64,000 nt of DNA from an uncultured Enhydrobacter sp. (GTDB lineage: Bacteria > Pseudomonadota > Gammaproteobacteria > Pseudomonadales > Moraxellaceae): positions 1 to 64,000 of the forward strand of contig CAMIOS010000003.1 of NCBI GenBank assembly GCA_946222995.1. Direction: 5' to 3'. Within the stretch, counting starts at the first letter, position 1, and the number at the start of each line of letters is the position of its first letter. Both the position numbers and the translations under genes were made by a program. Positions 1-7,820 of this stretch are shown piece after piece. The notes below the pieces were generated by a model. That model saw only the letters and a list, made by a program, of their open reading frames with translations, did not search any database and had not been told where the DNA came from.

Positions 1-65
1 AATTTTAGGAAATTTTAGGAAATTTTAGGAAATTTTAGGAAATTTTAGGAAATTTTAGGAAATTT
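1..65. repeat. 10-bp tandem repeat (aattttagga) x6.5 before zapE
   Basis: Six perfect copies of the decamer aattttagga fill positions 1-60 and a partial copy follows. The array touches the window edge, so it may be longer. Each unit ends in AGGA, a Shine-Dalgarno core. The last AGGA (57-60) lies 6 nt before the zapE ATG at 67, so the array places a ladder of ribosome-binding cores directly before the gene. Perfect identity between units suggests recent slippage. Confidence 0.95.
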
Positions 66-66
66 G

Positions 67-1185
67 ATGAACACCTTATCACCCCTACAACGCTATGAAC
101 ACGCCATCCAAACCGGTGAATTTAGCGAAGACCCCCAACAACGCATGGCGATGACTTACCTTGACAATGTCTATCGCCAGATTTTGGACAACCGAGCCAA
201 ATCCAAAGGGCTATTTAGCTTTTTAAAACATATCGAACCGCCCAAAGGCTTGTATATGTGGGGCGGCGTGGGTCGTGGTAAGACGTGGATGATGGATATG
301 TTCTATGAGTCGCTACCGCCTGAGCAAAAAATGCGCCAACATTTTCACCATTTTATGAAGCGGGTACATCACGAACTAAACCAACTGCAAGGGCAACAAG
401 ACCCCCTACAAAAAGTCGCTGACATCATCCATAACGAAGCTGAAGTGATTTGCTTTGATGAGTTTTTTGTGTCCAATGTGTCCGATGCCATGATTTTGGG
501 CGATTTGTTTACCATGCTGTTTAACAAAGGTATTACCTTGGTCGCCACCTCGAATATCGCGCCGAATGGCTTGTATAAAAATGGCATTCACCGCGACCGC
601 TTTTTGCCTGCGATAGCCGAAGTGGAAAAGCATTGCACCGTGATGAATATCGACAGCGGGATTGATTATCGTCTGCGGGTGTTACAACAAGCCGAGCTGT
701 ACGTGTCACCTTTAACCAAAGACAATCTGCACTGGCTTGCCAATCGCTTTATTGCCTTGAGCAACAATCAGCATATTTACCAAGAGCCGATTGTCATCAA
801 TGGGCGTGAAATTGCGATTAAAGGGCGTACCGAAAATACGCTGTATGTCGATTTTCGCTCGCTGTGTATGCAGCCTCGCTCGGCAAGTGATTTTATTGAG
901 ATTGCCAATCAATTTAGTACGGTGCTGGTCGATGATGTACCTGCATTAAATGATGTGATTAGCGATCCGACAAGGCGGTTTATTTATTTGGTCGATGAGT
1001 TTTATGACCGTCGGGTGAAGTTGCTCATTCGGGCGGAGCAGTCGATTTTGGAATTGTATCAAGGGGAAAAATTGGCGTTTGAGATTGAGCGGACTCGGTC
1101 TCGTTTGCTTGAGATGCAGTCGGAAGAATACTTAAAAGAAGAACATCGCTTTGATGATGTCAACAAGATAGATGGAGAAAGTTAA
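67..1185 (+). CDS. zapE: Cell division protein ZapE (AFG1-like P-loop ATPase)
   Basis: ZapE is a cytoplasmic AFG1/LACE1-type ATPase that associates with the Z-ring and is needed for division under stress conditions. The protein has 372 residues, against 375 in E. coli. A Walker A motif (GGVGRGKT, about residues 66-73) and a Walker B (CFDEF, DE about 131-132) are visible. I chose ATG 67 over the TTG at 64 because AGGA of the upstream repeat is 6 nt away. The stop at 1183-1185 lies just before the next gene, whose ribosome-binding site is inside the zapE 3' end, so the two are probably cotranscribed. Confidence 0.93.
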   Translation: MNTLSPLQRYEHAIQTGEFSEDPQQRMAMTYLDNVYRQILDNRAKSKGLFSFLKHIEPPKGLYMWGGVGRGKTWMMDMFYESLPPEQKMRQHFHHFMKRVHHELNQLQGQQDPLQKVADIIHNEAEVICFDEFFVSNVSDAMILGDLFTMLFNKGITLVATSNIAPNGLYKNGIHRDRFLPAIAEVEKHCTVMNIDSGIDYRLRVLQQAELYVSPLTKDNLHWLANRFIALSNNQHIYQEPIVINGREIAIKGRTENTLYVDFRSLCMQPRSASDFIEIANQFSTVLVDDVPALNDVISDPTRRFIYLVDEFYDRRVKLLIRAEQSILELYQGEKLAFEIERTRSRLLEMQSEEYLKEEHRFDDVNKIDGES

Positions 1186-1186
1186 C

Positions 1187-1723
1187 ATGACTTGGAAATC
1201 CGTTAAAGATTATTTAATGACTTTAGATAATAAACAATTGGTTGCTATTATTGGTGAAAATTATAAGTTATCAAAAACGGTCAAATACAATTTAGAATTA
1301 AAACTGCTTGCCAATTCTGCAAATAAATCTGCCATGGAAGATGCATTGTTTAAAGAATATGCCCAAACAATTTATGAAGGTTTTTTCCCAAAACGGGGGA
1401 CGACTATTCGCCTCAGCAAATCTCGCAAAGCCTTACAAGATTTTATCAAGCTAAAACCCAGTGATAGAAAATTATTAGACATAAAATTGGCTTATTTAAA
1501 GGCGGGTACTGAGTTTGTGGATGAGTATGGCGATATGAGCGATAGCTATTTTGTGAGCGCTTTAAAACTGTATCGAGAAGTTATGGAGCTAGCCACTCGA
1601 CAAAGTCTACTAGCTGACTATTATAATGAATTTAAAAAAATTGATGATATCGCTATGGATCGCTATGGTTATGGATATGGCGATGAAATGCATGCTATTT
1701 TTCAAGAATTTTACCCAAAATAA
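1187..1723 (+). CDS. DUF6155-like hypothetical protein
   Basis: A 178-residue, lysine-rich and probably all-helical cytoplasmic protein. The opening (MTWKSVKDYLMTLDNKQL) resembles the DUF6155 family as I remember it; its function is unknown. There is no signal peptide or membrane segment. The ATG at 1187 is preferred to the in-frame ATG at 1172 because GGAG (1174-1177) lies 9 nt before it, inside the last codons of zapE. The gene is more A+T-rich than its neighbours. The last third carries an unusual Tyr/Gly run (RYGYGYGD). Confidence 0.6.
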   Translation: MTWKSVKDYLMTLDNKQLVAIIGENYKLSKTVKYNLELKLLANSANKSAMEDALFKEYAQTIYEGFFPKRGTTIRLSKSRKALQDFIKLKPSDRKLLDIKLAYLKAGTEFVDEYGDMSDSYFVSALKLYREVMELATRQSLLADYYNEFKKIDDIAMDRYGYGYGDEMHAIFQEFYPK

Positions 1724-1741
1724 AACTTAAAAAGGATAAAC

Positions 1742-2305
1742 ATGAACACCCAAGAAATCCTCGACTTTATCAAATCCCGCCGTTCGATGGGCAACCTTAT
1801 CGCCCCTGCCCCCACCCACGAGCAAATCGAACAAGCCATCGAAGTTGCCATGTCCGCCCCCGACCACAAACAGCTACAGCCCTACCGCTTTGTCGTGCTT
1901 GAAGGGCAAGCGTTACACCAATTTGGCGAAGCATTAAAACTTGCCAGCATCGCACAAGGCGAAACTGATGAAACAACCCTCACCAAAGCCCTCGCCATGC
2001 CGTTACGAGCCCCGATGATTATCACCTGTATCACTCGATTCCAACAGCATGACAAAGTACCAAAATGGGAACAGCTTGCCAGTGCTGCCGCCAGCGTACA
2101 AAACCTACTATTAGCCTTACAAGCGATGGGTTTTGCAACGGTATGGCGGACAGGTTTACTTATCGATGAGCCTGCGGTAAAAACCCATTTTGGCGTGACC
2201 GATGACAACCAAATCGTAGGTTTTATCTATGTCGGTACGGCAGGGACAGCAATGCCAAAACGCCCGACCCTGTTAGTCGATGATTTTATTGAATTTTGTG
2301 GTTGA
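1742..2305 (+). CDS. NAD(P)H nitroreductase, YdjA type
   Basis: A 187-residue FMN-dependent nitroreductase-family enzyme of the compact YdjA type (E. coli YdjA has 183 residues). The N-terminal RRSM motif near residues 14-17 and the PDHKQLQPYRF segment near 40-50 correspond to FMN-phosphate and isoalloxazine contacts in this family. Members reduce nitro compounds or quinones with NAD(P)H; the physiological substrate is unknown. AAGGA lies just upstream of the ATG. The gene follows the DUF6155-like gene by 18 bp and may share its transcript. Confidence 0.85.
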   Translation: MNTQEILDFIKSRRSMGNLIAPAPTHEQIEQAIEVAMSAPDHKQLQPYRFVVLEGQALHQFGEALKLASIAQGETDETTLTKALAMPLRAPMIITCITRFQQHDKVPKWEQLASAAASVQNLLLALQAMGFATVWRTGLLIDEPAVKTHFGVTDDNQIVGFIYVGTAGTAMPKRPTLLVDDFIEFCG

Positions 2306-2409
2306 TGCAATTGATAGCGATTAAACTGTAAAATAAGTTAAAATTATGAAATTTAACTTTGCGCCTTATTTAATAAAATTTTTAGTCGTATGCAGACAAG
2401 GAAACACGC

Positions 2410-3612
2410 ATGAAAAAGCCACAACTACCGACCAATTTAAGTGAAAATCTGGAAAAAATTGCGGTTAATCGTGAAAAACTTAGCAAACTGCTAGGCGATA
2501 TTTTAGAAAAACGAAAACTTGCCAAAGCCAATGAACAAGCCGAAACTACAGCGACCACTGCCACAAGCACCAATGAATATCCCTCAACGACATCCCTAGC
2601 AATTACGGTATTGGGCGGTGGCAGTTTTGGTACAGCGATTGCAAACTTGGCAGCAAAAAATGGCTGTGACGTAACCTTATGGGTACGCGATAAACGCACC
2701 GTGAAAGCCATGCAAAAAACCCATATCAATAAAAAATACCTACCCGACCACAAGTTAGACGAGCGTTTACAATTTACCCATGAAATCGCCGATGCAGTCA
2801 AAAACAAAGACATTATTTTTGTCGCTGTGCCAAGTTCAGCATTTCGCGAAACCTTACAAAAAATTGCCCCTTTAATTAGGTCGCAAGCGGTGGTGTCATT
2901 TACTAAAGGGATGGAAAAAGACACCTTTGCGTTGATGAGTGATATTATCGAGCAAGAATTGCCCAATGTGGCGTTTGGCGTGATGAGTGGTCCCAACCTT
3001 GCCAAAGAAATCATGAACGATATGCCCTCTGCCACCGTGATTGCCAGCACGTCCGACGCCTTACGCCATGCGGTGCAAAAAGCGTTGCATAGTGCGTTTT
3101 TTCGGGTATTTGCCAGTGATGATGTGCGTGGCGTAGAGCTTGGCGGGGCGTTAAAAAATATTTACGCCATTGCCATGGGGATGGCGACTGCCTATGACAT
3201 CGGCGAGAACACCAAAGCCATGATTTTGACCCGAGCCTTGGCGGAGATGAGCCGTTTTGGCGTGCAGGCAGGGGCAAATCCGCTCACCTTTTTGGGTCTA
3301 GCGGGCGTGGGCGATTTGTACGCCACCTGTTCTTCGACTTTGAGCCGCAATTACCAAATTGGCAATATGCTTGGGCGTGGCGTGAGCCTTGAGCAAGCGG
3401 TGAAAAAGCTAGGGCAAACTGCCGAGGGGATTAATACCATTGAGCAGGTGAATGAAAAGGCGAAAAAAGACGGGATTTATATGCCGATTACTCATGCGTT
3501 GTATGATATTATTTTTGAGGATAAAGCCCCGCTGGGTGTGGCGTTAAACTTGATGGAGGCAGGGTTTAGAAGTGATGTGGAGTTTGTCATGCCGCATGAA
3601 AATTTGAAATAG
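2410..3612 (+). CDS. gpsA: NAD(P)+-dependent glycerol-3-phosphate dehydrogenase
   Basis: GpsA reduces dihydroxyacetone phosphate to sn-glycerol 3-phosphate, the backbone of phospholipids, in the cytosol. The Rossmann motif GGGSFG is at about residues 69-74 and the catalytic lysine motif GGALKN at about 245-250. The protein has 400 residues, while typical GpsA is about 330-340. The first 60 residues are an extra, charged N-terminal segment: a helical part (SENLEKIAVNREKLSKLL) followed by a Thr/Ala-rich linker. The start has a good ribosome-binding site (AAGGAAACACGC then ATG), so the extension appears to be translated. No terminator follows; a decayed gene lies downstream. Confidence 0.95.
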   Translation: MKKPQLPTNLSENLEKIAVNREKLSKLLGDILEKRKLAKANEQAETTATTATSTNEYPSTTSLAITVLGGGSFGTAIANLAAKNGCDVTLWVRDKRTVKAMQKTHINKKYLPDHKLDERLQFTHEIADAVKNKDIIFVAVPSSAFRETLQKIAPLIRSQAVVSFTKGMEKDTFALMSDIIEQELPNVAFGVMSGPNLAKEIMNDMPSATVIASTSDALRHAVQKALHSAFFRVFASDDVRGVELGGALKNIYAIAMGMATAYDIGENTKAMILTRALAEMSRFGVQAGANPLTFLGLAGVGDLYATCSSTLSRNYQIGNMLGRGVSLEQAVKKLGQTAEGINTIEQVNEKAKKDGIYMPITHALYDIIFEDKAPLGVALNLMEAGFRSDVEFVMPHENLK

Positions 3613-3855
3613 GGAAATCCCAAACCTACAAACTTAGACGACCAAACTATAAAAATTCAAAATTATATGTTGGCATATAAAGGCTTGCAATAGTATGTAT
3701 TGGTTGAGCAAGATGTAATACAGGTAATAGTTTATCGCAAAGAAGATGACTGGACACTTAGGCATACTTACCGTGAGCATTCGATTGGGTAATTAAAGAG
3801 TGTTGGCTTTTCCACCCCGATTGAAGAATTTTATTATTGGGTTATTAAACCATAA
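3613..3855 (+). pseudogene. Decayed Uma2-family (DUF820) C-terminal fragment
   Basis: One reading frame (codons in phase with 3691) gives a Uma2-like C-terminus: ...YKGLQ*YVLVEQDVIQVIVYRK, then EDDWTLRHTYREHSIG*, then LKSVGFSTPIEEFYYW. It is broken by TAG at 3691-3693 (where the family usually has E of EYVLV) and TAA at 3790-3792. Uma2 proteins have a PD-(D/E)XK nuclease-like fold and no firmly known role. The N-terminal half with the catalytic region is absent; only about 80 codons remain. The fragment sits between gpsA and sixA and ends 9 bp before sixA. The family call rests on remembered motif patterns. Confidence 0.7.
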
Positions 3856-3864
3856 AGGAAAAAT

Positions 3865-4344
3865 ATGAAAATCATCTTAATCCGTCACGGCGACGCAGGG
3901 GCATACACCCACCCCGACAGCGAACGCAACCTATCCGACCTAGGTAAATCCCAAGCCCGCCAAACCGCACAATGGCTAGAAAATTATGCCAAAACAAACG
4001 GCTCGCCTACCCTATTTATCTCAAGCCCGTACAATCGAGCCTACCAAACGTGCGAAATCGTCAAACAAGCGTTTCCTAGTGTTGAACATATCGTCTTTGA
4101 GCATATCACCCCAAATGATAACGCCAAAAACGCCATTGACGGGTTAGCCGATAGTATCAATATATTGCCAGATGATAGCTGTGTGGTGATTGTCTGTCAC
4201 ATGAACATCATCGCCAAGATGACAGCGATTTTGACAGGTGACACGCCCGAAGGCTTTCATCTTGCTGAAGCCCGTGTGCTAGAAACAGACGTTTTTGCCC
4301 CCGATTTGGCAACCGAACTTAGCCGTTTTGTGCCCCAAGCGTAA
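3865..4344 (+). CDS. sixA: Phosphohistidine phosphatase SixA
   Basis: A 159-residue histidine-phosphatase-superfamily protein (E. coli SixA has 161). The RHG motif at residues 7-9 supplies the phospho-accepting histidine (His8), and a second conserved histidine lies in the CHMN segment. SixA removes phosphate from phosphohistidine proteins, including ArcB HPt and nitrogen-PTS components. AAAGGA precedes the ATG. The stop codon is 9 bp before gspL, whose ribosome-binding site overlaps the sixA end, so sixA, gspL and gspM look like one operon. Confidence 0.9.
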   Translation: MKIILIRHGDAGAYTHPDSERNLSDLGKSQARQTAQWLENYAKTNGSPTLFISSPYNRAYQTCEIVKQAFPSVEHIVFEHITPNDNAKNAIDGLADSINILPDDSCVVIVCHMNIIAKMTAILTGDTPEGFHLAEARVLETDVFAPDLATELSRFVPQA

Positions 4345-4353
4345 GGAAATTTT

Positions 4354-5583
4354 GTGATTCACATTTGGCTACCCAACCCTCAAGCCCCGTTACGAGTATG
4401 GCAAGATACCACCCAAACTTGGCAAACTGCCGATAATTGGCAAGAAGTCGCCACTTTAATCAGCTTACAACAACCAAACCGTGGTAAACAACTTCAAGCT
4501 TGTTTGTATTTTCCAAGTATGAATTTGCTCAACATTCAGCCGACCTTGACCGCCCCACAGCTTAAAGGTTTGGGCGAGTCTGGCAGACAATACCTGTTTG
4601 AAGATATCAGTATTAGCTCGGTTGAGGATTTGCAAATTAAATCACAAATAAGCGATGAGCGAACCACGCTTTACGCCTTACACGCCAGCGACCGTGATGC
4701 GTGGATGAATGCGGCACAGTTGGCAGGCGTTGAGATTATCGCTTTATTACCTGATTATTTGCTACTGCCCACAGGTGGTAGCAGCCATCAAGCCTACTTT
4801 TATCAAGATAGTGCTACCCAACTATTACGTTATGGCATGCACGGCATGGCGGTCAGTCATTTACCGCTACAATTGACTAAGTTACCACAGCTTACCGAGG
4901 TCGTGCTGTTGGGCGATATTGATAGGCTAAACCCAACCTTGCTTGAACAACTGGCGATGTTGCCGACGGTTACAATACAACAATCAGAACAGCTGCCCCT
5001 ACCCGTGGCTGACCCGACTCGTCAGTTGCTCAATTTTGCGACGATGAAACGAGATACCAAGGTCGCCCCATATTTAAAAGTGATTGCGGCGGTGTTCGTG
5101 GCAGCCCTACTGACAGGCTTATTGGTGGATGGGCTTCGCTGGTTTTATTATCAAAAGGCAGAGCAGCAAGCCAAAGAGCTATTAAAACAGCAGTTTGAGC
5201 AATGGTTTCCCAATGAAAAATTTAATACTCGGCTTAGTATGCAGCGGCAGTTATCGGGTAAATTGCTTAATGAGCAAGGCGACAAATCAAATGTCATGGC
5301 AACGCTAAGCAGCATCCAGCCTGTGCTACGCCAATACCAAATTAACGCCCAAAGCCTGAATTATCAAAATAATCACTTACAGTTGCAACTAATCGCAAAA
5401 GACAATGACAGCCTTACCAAAGCGGTGAATGCCATGACCGCTCAAGGGGTGGCAGCCAAGCTTGGCAACGTCACGCAAAATGCTGCCTTGCTGAGTACAC
5501 CCAATAACTCGACTAATCCACTACCCGCACCGCAAAGTCCTGCCATCTCTGGGGCAACAGCATCGGTTGAAATTAGCCTTTAG
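4354..5583 (+). CDS. gspL: Type II secretion system protein GspL
   Basis: GspL is the inner-membrane bridge between the GspE ATPase and GspM in the type II secretion machine. The 409-residue protein has an N-terminal cytoplasmic actin-like region (about 1-235), one membrane helix (about 241-262, VIAAVFVAALLTGLLVDGLRW) and a periplasmic ferredoxin-like domain (about 280-385). The translation start is GTG, with AAGGAAATTTT directly before it and the sixA stop immediately upstream. A Ser/Thr/Pro-rich tail ends the protein. Only gspL and gspM of the system are in this window. Confidence 0.9.
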   Translation: MIHIWLPNPQAPLRVWQDTTQTWQTADNWQEVATLISLQQPNRGKQLQACLYFPSMNLLNIQPTLTAPQLKGLGESGRQYLFEDISISSVEDLQIKSQISDERTTLYALHASDRDAWMNAAQLAGVEIIALLPDYLLLPTGGSSHQAYFYQDSATQLLRYGMHGMAVSHLPLQLTKLPQLTEVVLLGDIDRLNPTLLEQLAMLPTVTIQQSEQLPLPVADPTRQLLNFATMKRDTKVAPYLKVIAAVFVAALLTGLLVDGLRWFYYQKAEQQAKELLKQQFEQWFPNEKFNTRLSMQRQLSGKLLNEQGDKSNVMATLSSIQPVLRQYQINAQSLNYQNNHLQLQLIAKDNDSLTKAVNAMTAQGVAAKLGNVTQNAALLSTPNNSTNPLPAPQSPAISGATASVEISL

Positions 5584-5633
5584 TTTGTAATTCTTTAGTC
5601 TATCATAACATGGCTTTACCAATAGGAACTTTT

Positions 5634-6125
5634 ATGCTTGCACCTACCAACTTGACCAAACATTGGCAAAATACCACCGCCCCAATGGCAAACGCTTTTA
5701 ACAATCTAGGGCGGCGTGACCAATTTGCGTTGTTAGGATTATTGGGGTTTTTGCTGTTATTTGGGTTTGGTTTTGGCGGTTATTTACTCCATCAAAACGC
5801 CAATGCCGCCCAAAAGGCCTATGATAACACCTTATCGGATGTATTTTGGTTACGTTCACAAGCAGGCAATATCGCCCCCAACACCGCACAACCTACGGCA
5901 AATGCGGGCAAAGCCGATCAAATCCGCCAAATTGTGTCTCAATCTGGTATCAATGCCCAAGTGGTGGATAACGGCGGACAAATTCAAGTCAGCTTTAGCC
6001 ACCCACAAGCTGCCGTGGTGAGTAACGTATTTAACCAGTTGACCCAACAAGGAATAACCATTATTCAGCTGCAAATCAATCAGCCAAGCCTTGATAAAGT
6101 CGAAGTACAAGCCGTATTAAATTAG
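5634..6125 (+). CDS. gspM: Type II secretion system protein GspM
   Basis: GspM is a small bitopic inner-membrane partner of GspL. The 163-residue protein has a short cytoplasmic N-terminus, one membrane helix at about 31-52, and a periplasmic C-terminal domain. The ATG at 5634 is preferred to the in-frame ATG at 5610 because AGGA (5624-5627) lies 6 nt upstream. It follows gspL by 50 bp and is the last gene before a strong bidirectional terminator. Confidence 0.85.
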   Translation: MLAPTNLTKHWQNTTAPMANAFNNLGRRDQFALLGLLGFLLLFGFGFGGYLLHQNANAAQKAYDNTLSDVFWLRSQAGNIAPNTAQPTANAGKADQIRQIVSQSGINAQVVDNGGQIQVSFSHPQAAVVSNVFNQLTQQGITIIQLQINQPSLDKVEVQAVLN

Positions 6126-6130
6126 CAAAA

Positions 6131-6162
6131 AAACCCTTTAATCGCAAAGCATTAAAGGGTTT
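6131..6162. terminator. Bidirectional terminator between gspM and the yccT-like gene
   Basis: Perfect 12-bp arms AAACCCTTTAAT and ATTAAAGGGTTT enclose an 8-nt loop. It sits between the converging ends of gspM (6125) and the reverse-strand gene (6183), so it can stop transcription from both sides. Confidence 0.85.
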
Positions 6163-6182
6163 GTATGACTGAGTGATTTAAC

Positions 6183-6863
6183 TTATTTTTGCACCCATTG
6201 GCGGATTTTCTCGCGCTCGGCAGGGGTTGCTTTTAGCCATAAATTCATAAACTGGTCAAGTGTGTCTGCGCTACTTACCGTTGCGGTGTTAGTCGTAGTG
6301 GCTACAGGCTGAATGGCAGCGATGGTATTTGGGGATTGACCTTGCAAAGCGTTAATGGTTTGTTGATTCGAAGCTACTGCTTTATTGCCACCACCAAACA
6401 CACCGCCCAAGGCATTGCCCAAGCCTGCAAAAATGCCCGAGCCACTATTGATATCAGTTGATTGTTGGCTTGCGATGATATTACCATTTTGTACCAAAGC
6501 TAACGTGGGTTTTTTGACGTATTCTTTAGCACTGGCATACGCTTCTGGCTGATTTGCCATCGTTAGAGTATAAGTCTGATTATCAGCTAATTCCACAGGG
6601 AGGCTGATATTACTAGAGCGTAAAATATCATGGTTATCTCCTGCTAAATCATATAAGCGAGTATACTTAGCGGTAATCACATGTTTGCCTGCTTGTAGGT
6701 CAAACTTACGTTGTGGCTCACTAAACAGACCATTTTTGACTTCTTGACCATTAATCGCCGTGACGACGGTATTATCACCCACATTTAGGGTCACATTTGC
6801 CAGCGCAGATAGTGGGTTTAAACTTAAAACACTTAAGACGGTAAAGATGGCAACTTTTTTCAT
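6183..6863 (-). CDS. Exported DUF2057/YccT-like protein
   Basis: A 226-residue exported protein with a Sec signal peptide (residues 1-22, probable cleavage after ALA). The mature N-terminus, with VTLNVGDNTVVTAINGQEV, resembles the DUF2057/YccT family of periplasmic beta-rich proteins of poorly known function. A glycine-rich patch (GIFAGLGNALGGVFGGGNK) lies near residues 143-161, and the end (LWLKATPAEREKIRQWV) looks helical. AAGGAATCCTA precedes the ATG. The gene is monocistronic and converges on gspM. Confidence 0.7.
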   Translation of the reverse strand: MKKVAIFTVLSVLSLNPLSALANVTLNVGDNTVVTAINGQEVKNGLFSEPQRKFDLQAGKHVITAKYTRLYDLAGDNHDILRSSNISLPVELADNQTYTLTMANQPEAYASAKEYVKKPTLALVQNGNIIASQQSTDINSGSGIFAGLGNALGGVFGGGNKAVASNQQTINALQGQSPNTIAAIQPVATTTNTATVSSADTLDQFMNLWLKATPAEREKIRQWVQK

Positions 6864-6946
6864 TAGGATTCCTTATAAAATGTTTAGACAAAGTATTGAG
6901 CAAATCAGTTATGGAAACAGTCAAGCACTTGGCTATTGTAATGGGG

Positions 6947-7717
6947 TTAAAAATCTAAAAAATCGCTGGGCGGCTCATGAAGAGCAACGGGCAAATCTCG
7001 AATTTCGTACAGCAAGGTCTGGTCATCGATAATTTTTTTGGCTTCGCTGATTTTGGCTTTGGTAATCTGGGCGCGGTCTAAGTTGGAAAATAGTGGCTGT
7101 AATTTATTAAGTACTGCCAACATTGCCCCCACCCGCAAGGGTCCATCACTTAGCAAATAATCCAAAATCCGCGAATCAAATTGCCAATTGCGCCGCTTGA
7201 GCACCGACCACAAAATCGCTGCCCTGTCAGTCACATCGCTGCCAGATGGTAGCTGAAACGTGGGCGACTTTGCCAAACGCGATAGCAAATCTCGCAATTC
7301 AAAATCAAGTTGACTTACTGGTAAACGACTGGCAAAAATCAATACATTGTTAAATTCTCGAGATAGATTGATTAAATGAAACAATGCCTCTTGCCATTGG
7401 CGATTGCCTTGAATCACATCGATGTCATCTAACGCAATCACTTCAACACGCTCAAGCGAAGATAAAATTGATGGGTCAAACCCCACCAGCTCCCGCAGTG
7501 ACAAATACATCACCGATTTGTCAATATCTCGAAACGACTCACAAATGGCTAATAATAAATGCGTTTTGCCAACATCTTGCTCACCGTATAAATAAAGCTG
7601 CTGTAATAACCCTGCATGGAGCTGCCGCACGACATCGATGATAGATACCCAGCTTGGGCTACTAAAATCGCTCAAACTGGCATCGTGTTTGATATTTAAA
7701 TCGAGGTCAAGCTGCAT
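6947..7717 (-). CDS. hda: DnaA regulatory inactivator Hda
   Basis: Hda is an AAA+ DnaA paralogue that, bound to the DNA-loaded sliding clamp, stimulates hydrolysis of DnaA-ATP and prevents over-initiation. The protein starts MQLDLDL, which gives a beta-clamp binding motif at the extreme N-terminus as in E. coli Hda. Walker A (GEQDVGKT) is at about 45-52 and Walker B (ALDDID) near 90-95. I chose ATG 7717 over ATG 7723 because AGGA is 5 nt upstream of the former and abuts the latter. With 256 residues it is slightly longer than E. coli Hda. Confidence 0.92.
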   Translation of the reverse strand: MQLDLDLNIKHDASLSDFSSPSWVSIIDVVRQLHAGLLQQLYLYGEQDVGKTHLLLAICESFRDIDKSVMYLSLRELVGFDPSILSSLERVEVIALDDIDVIQGNRQWQEALFHLINLSREFNNVLIFASRLPVSQLDFELRDLLSRLAKSPTFQLPSGSDVTDRAAILWSVLKRRNWQFDSRILDYLLSDGPLRVGAMLAVLNKLQPLFSNLDRAQITKAKISEAKKIIDDQTLLYEIRDLPVALHEPPSDFLDF

Positions 7718-7820
7718 TGGCATCCTAAAAAACTCACTGTAACAACGCTTATCGGGCTATTTGACATGACAGTCTTATTATAGCGATTTTTAATAAAATA
7801 GCTACTGGTTAAACAGCGAC

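Noticed and set aside
1..65. Array as a CRISPR or origin iteron
   Set aside because: Units are 10 bp with no spacers and no DnaA-like or Rep-like motif, and the array ends in a ribosome-binding site.
2382..3050. Long reverse-strand open frame inside gpsA
   Set aside because: It is the antisense of a clear gpsA and its translation shows only low-complexity Ser/Leu sequence.
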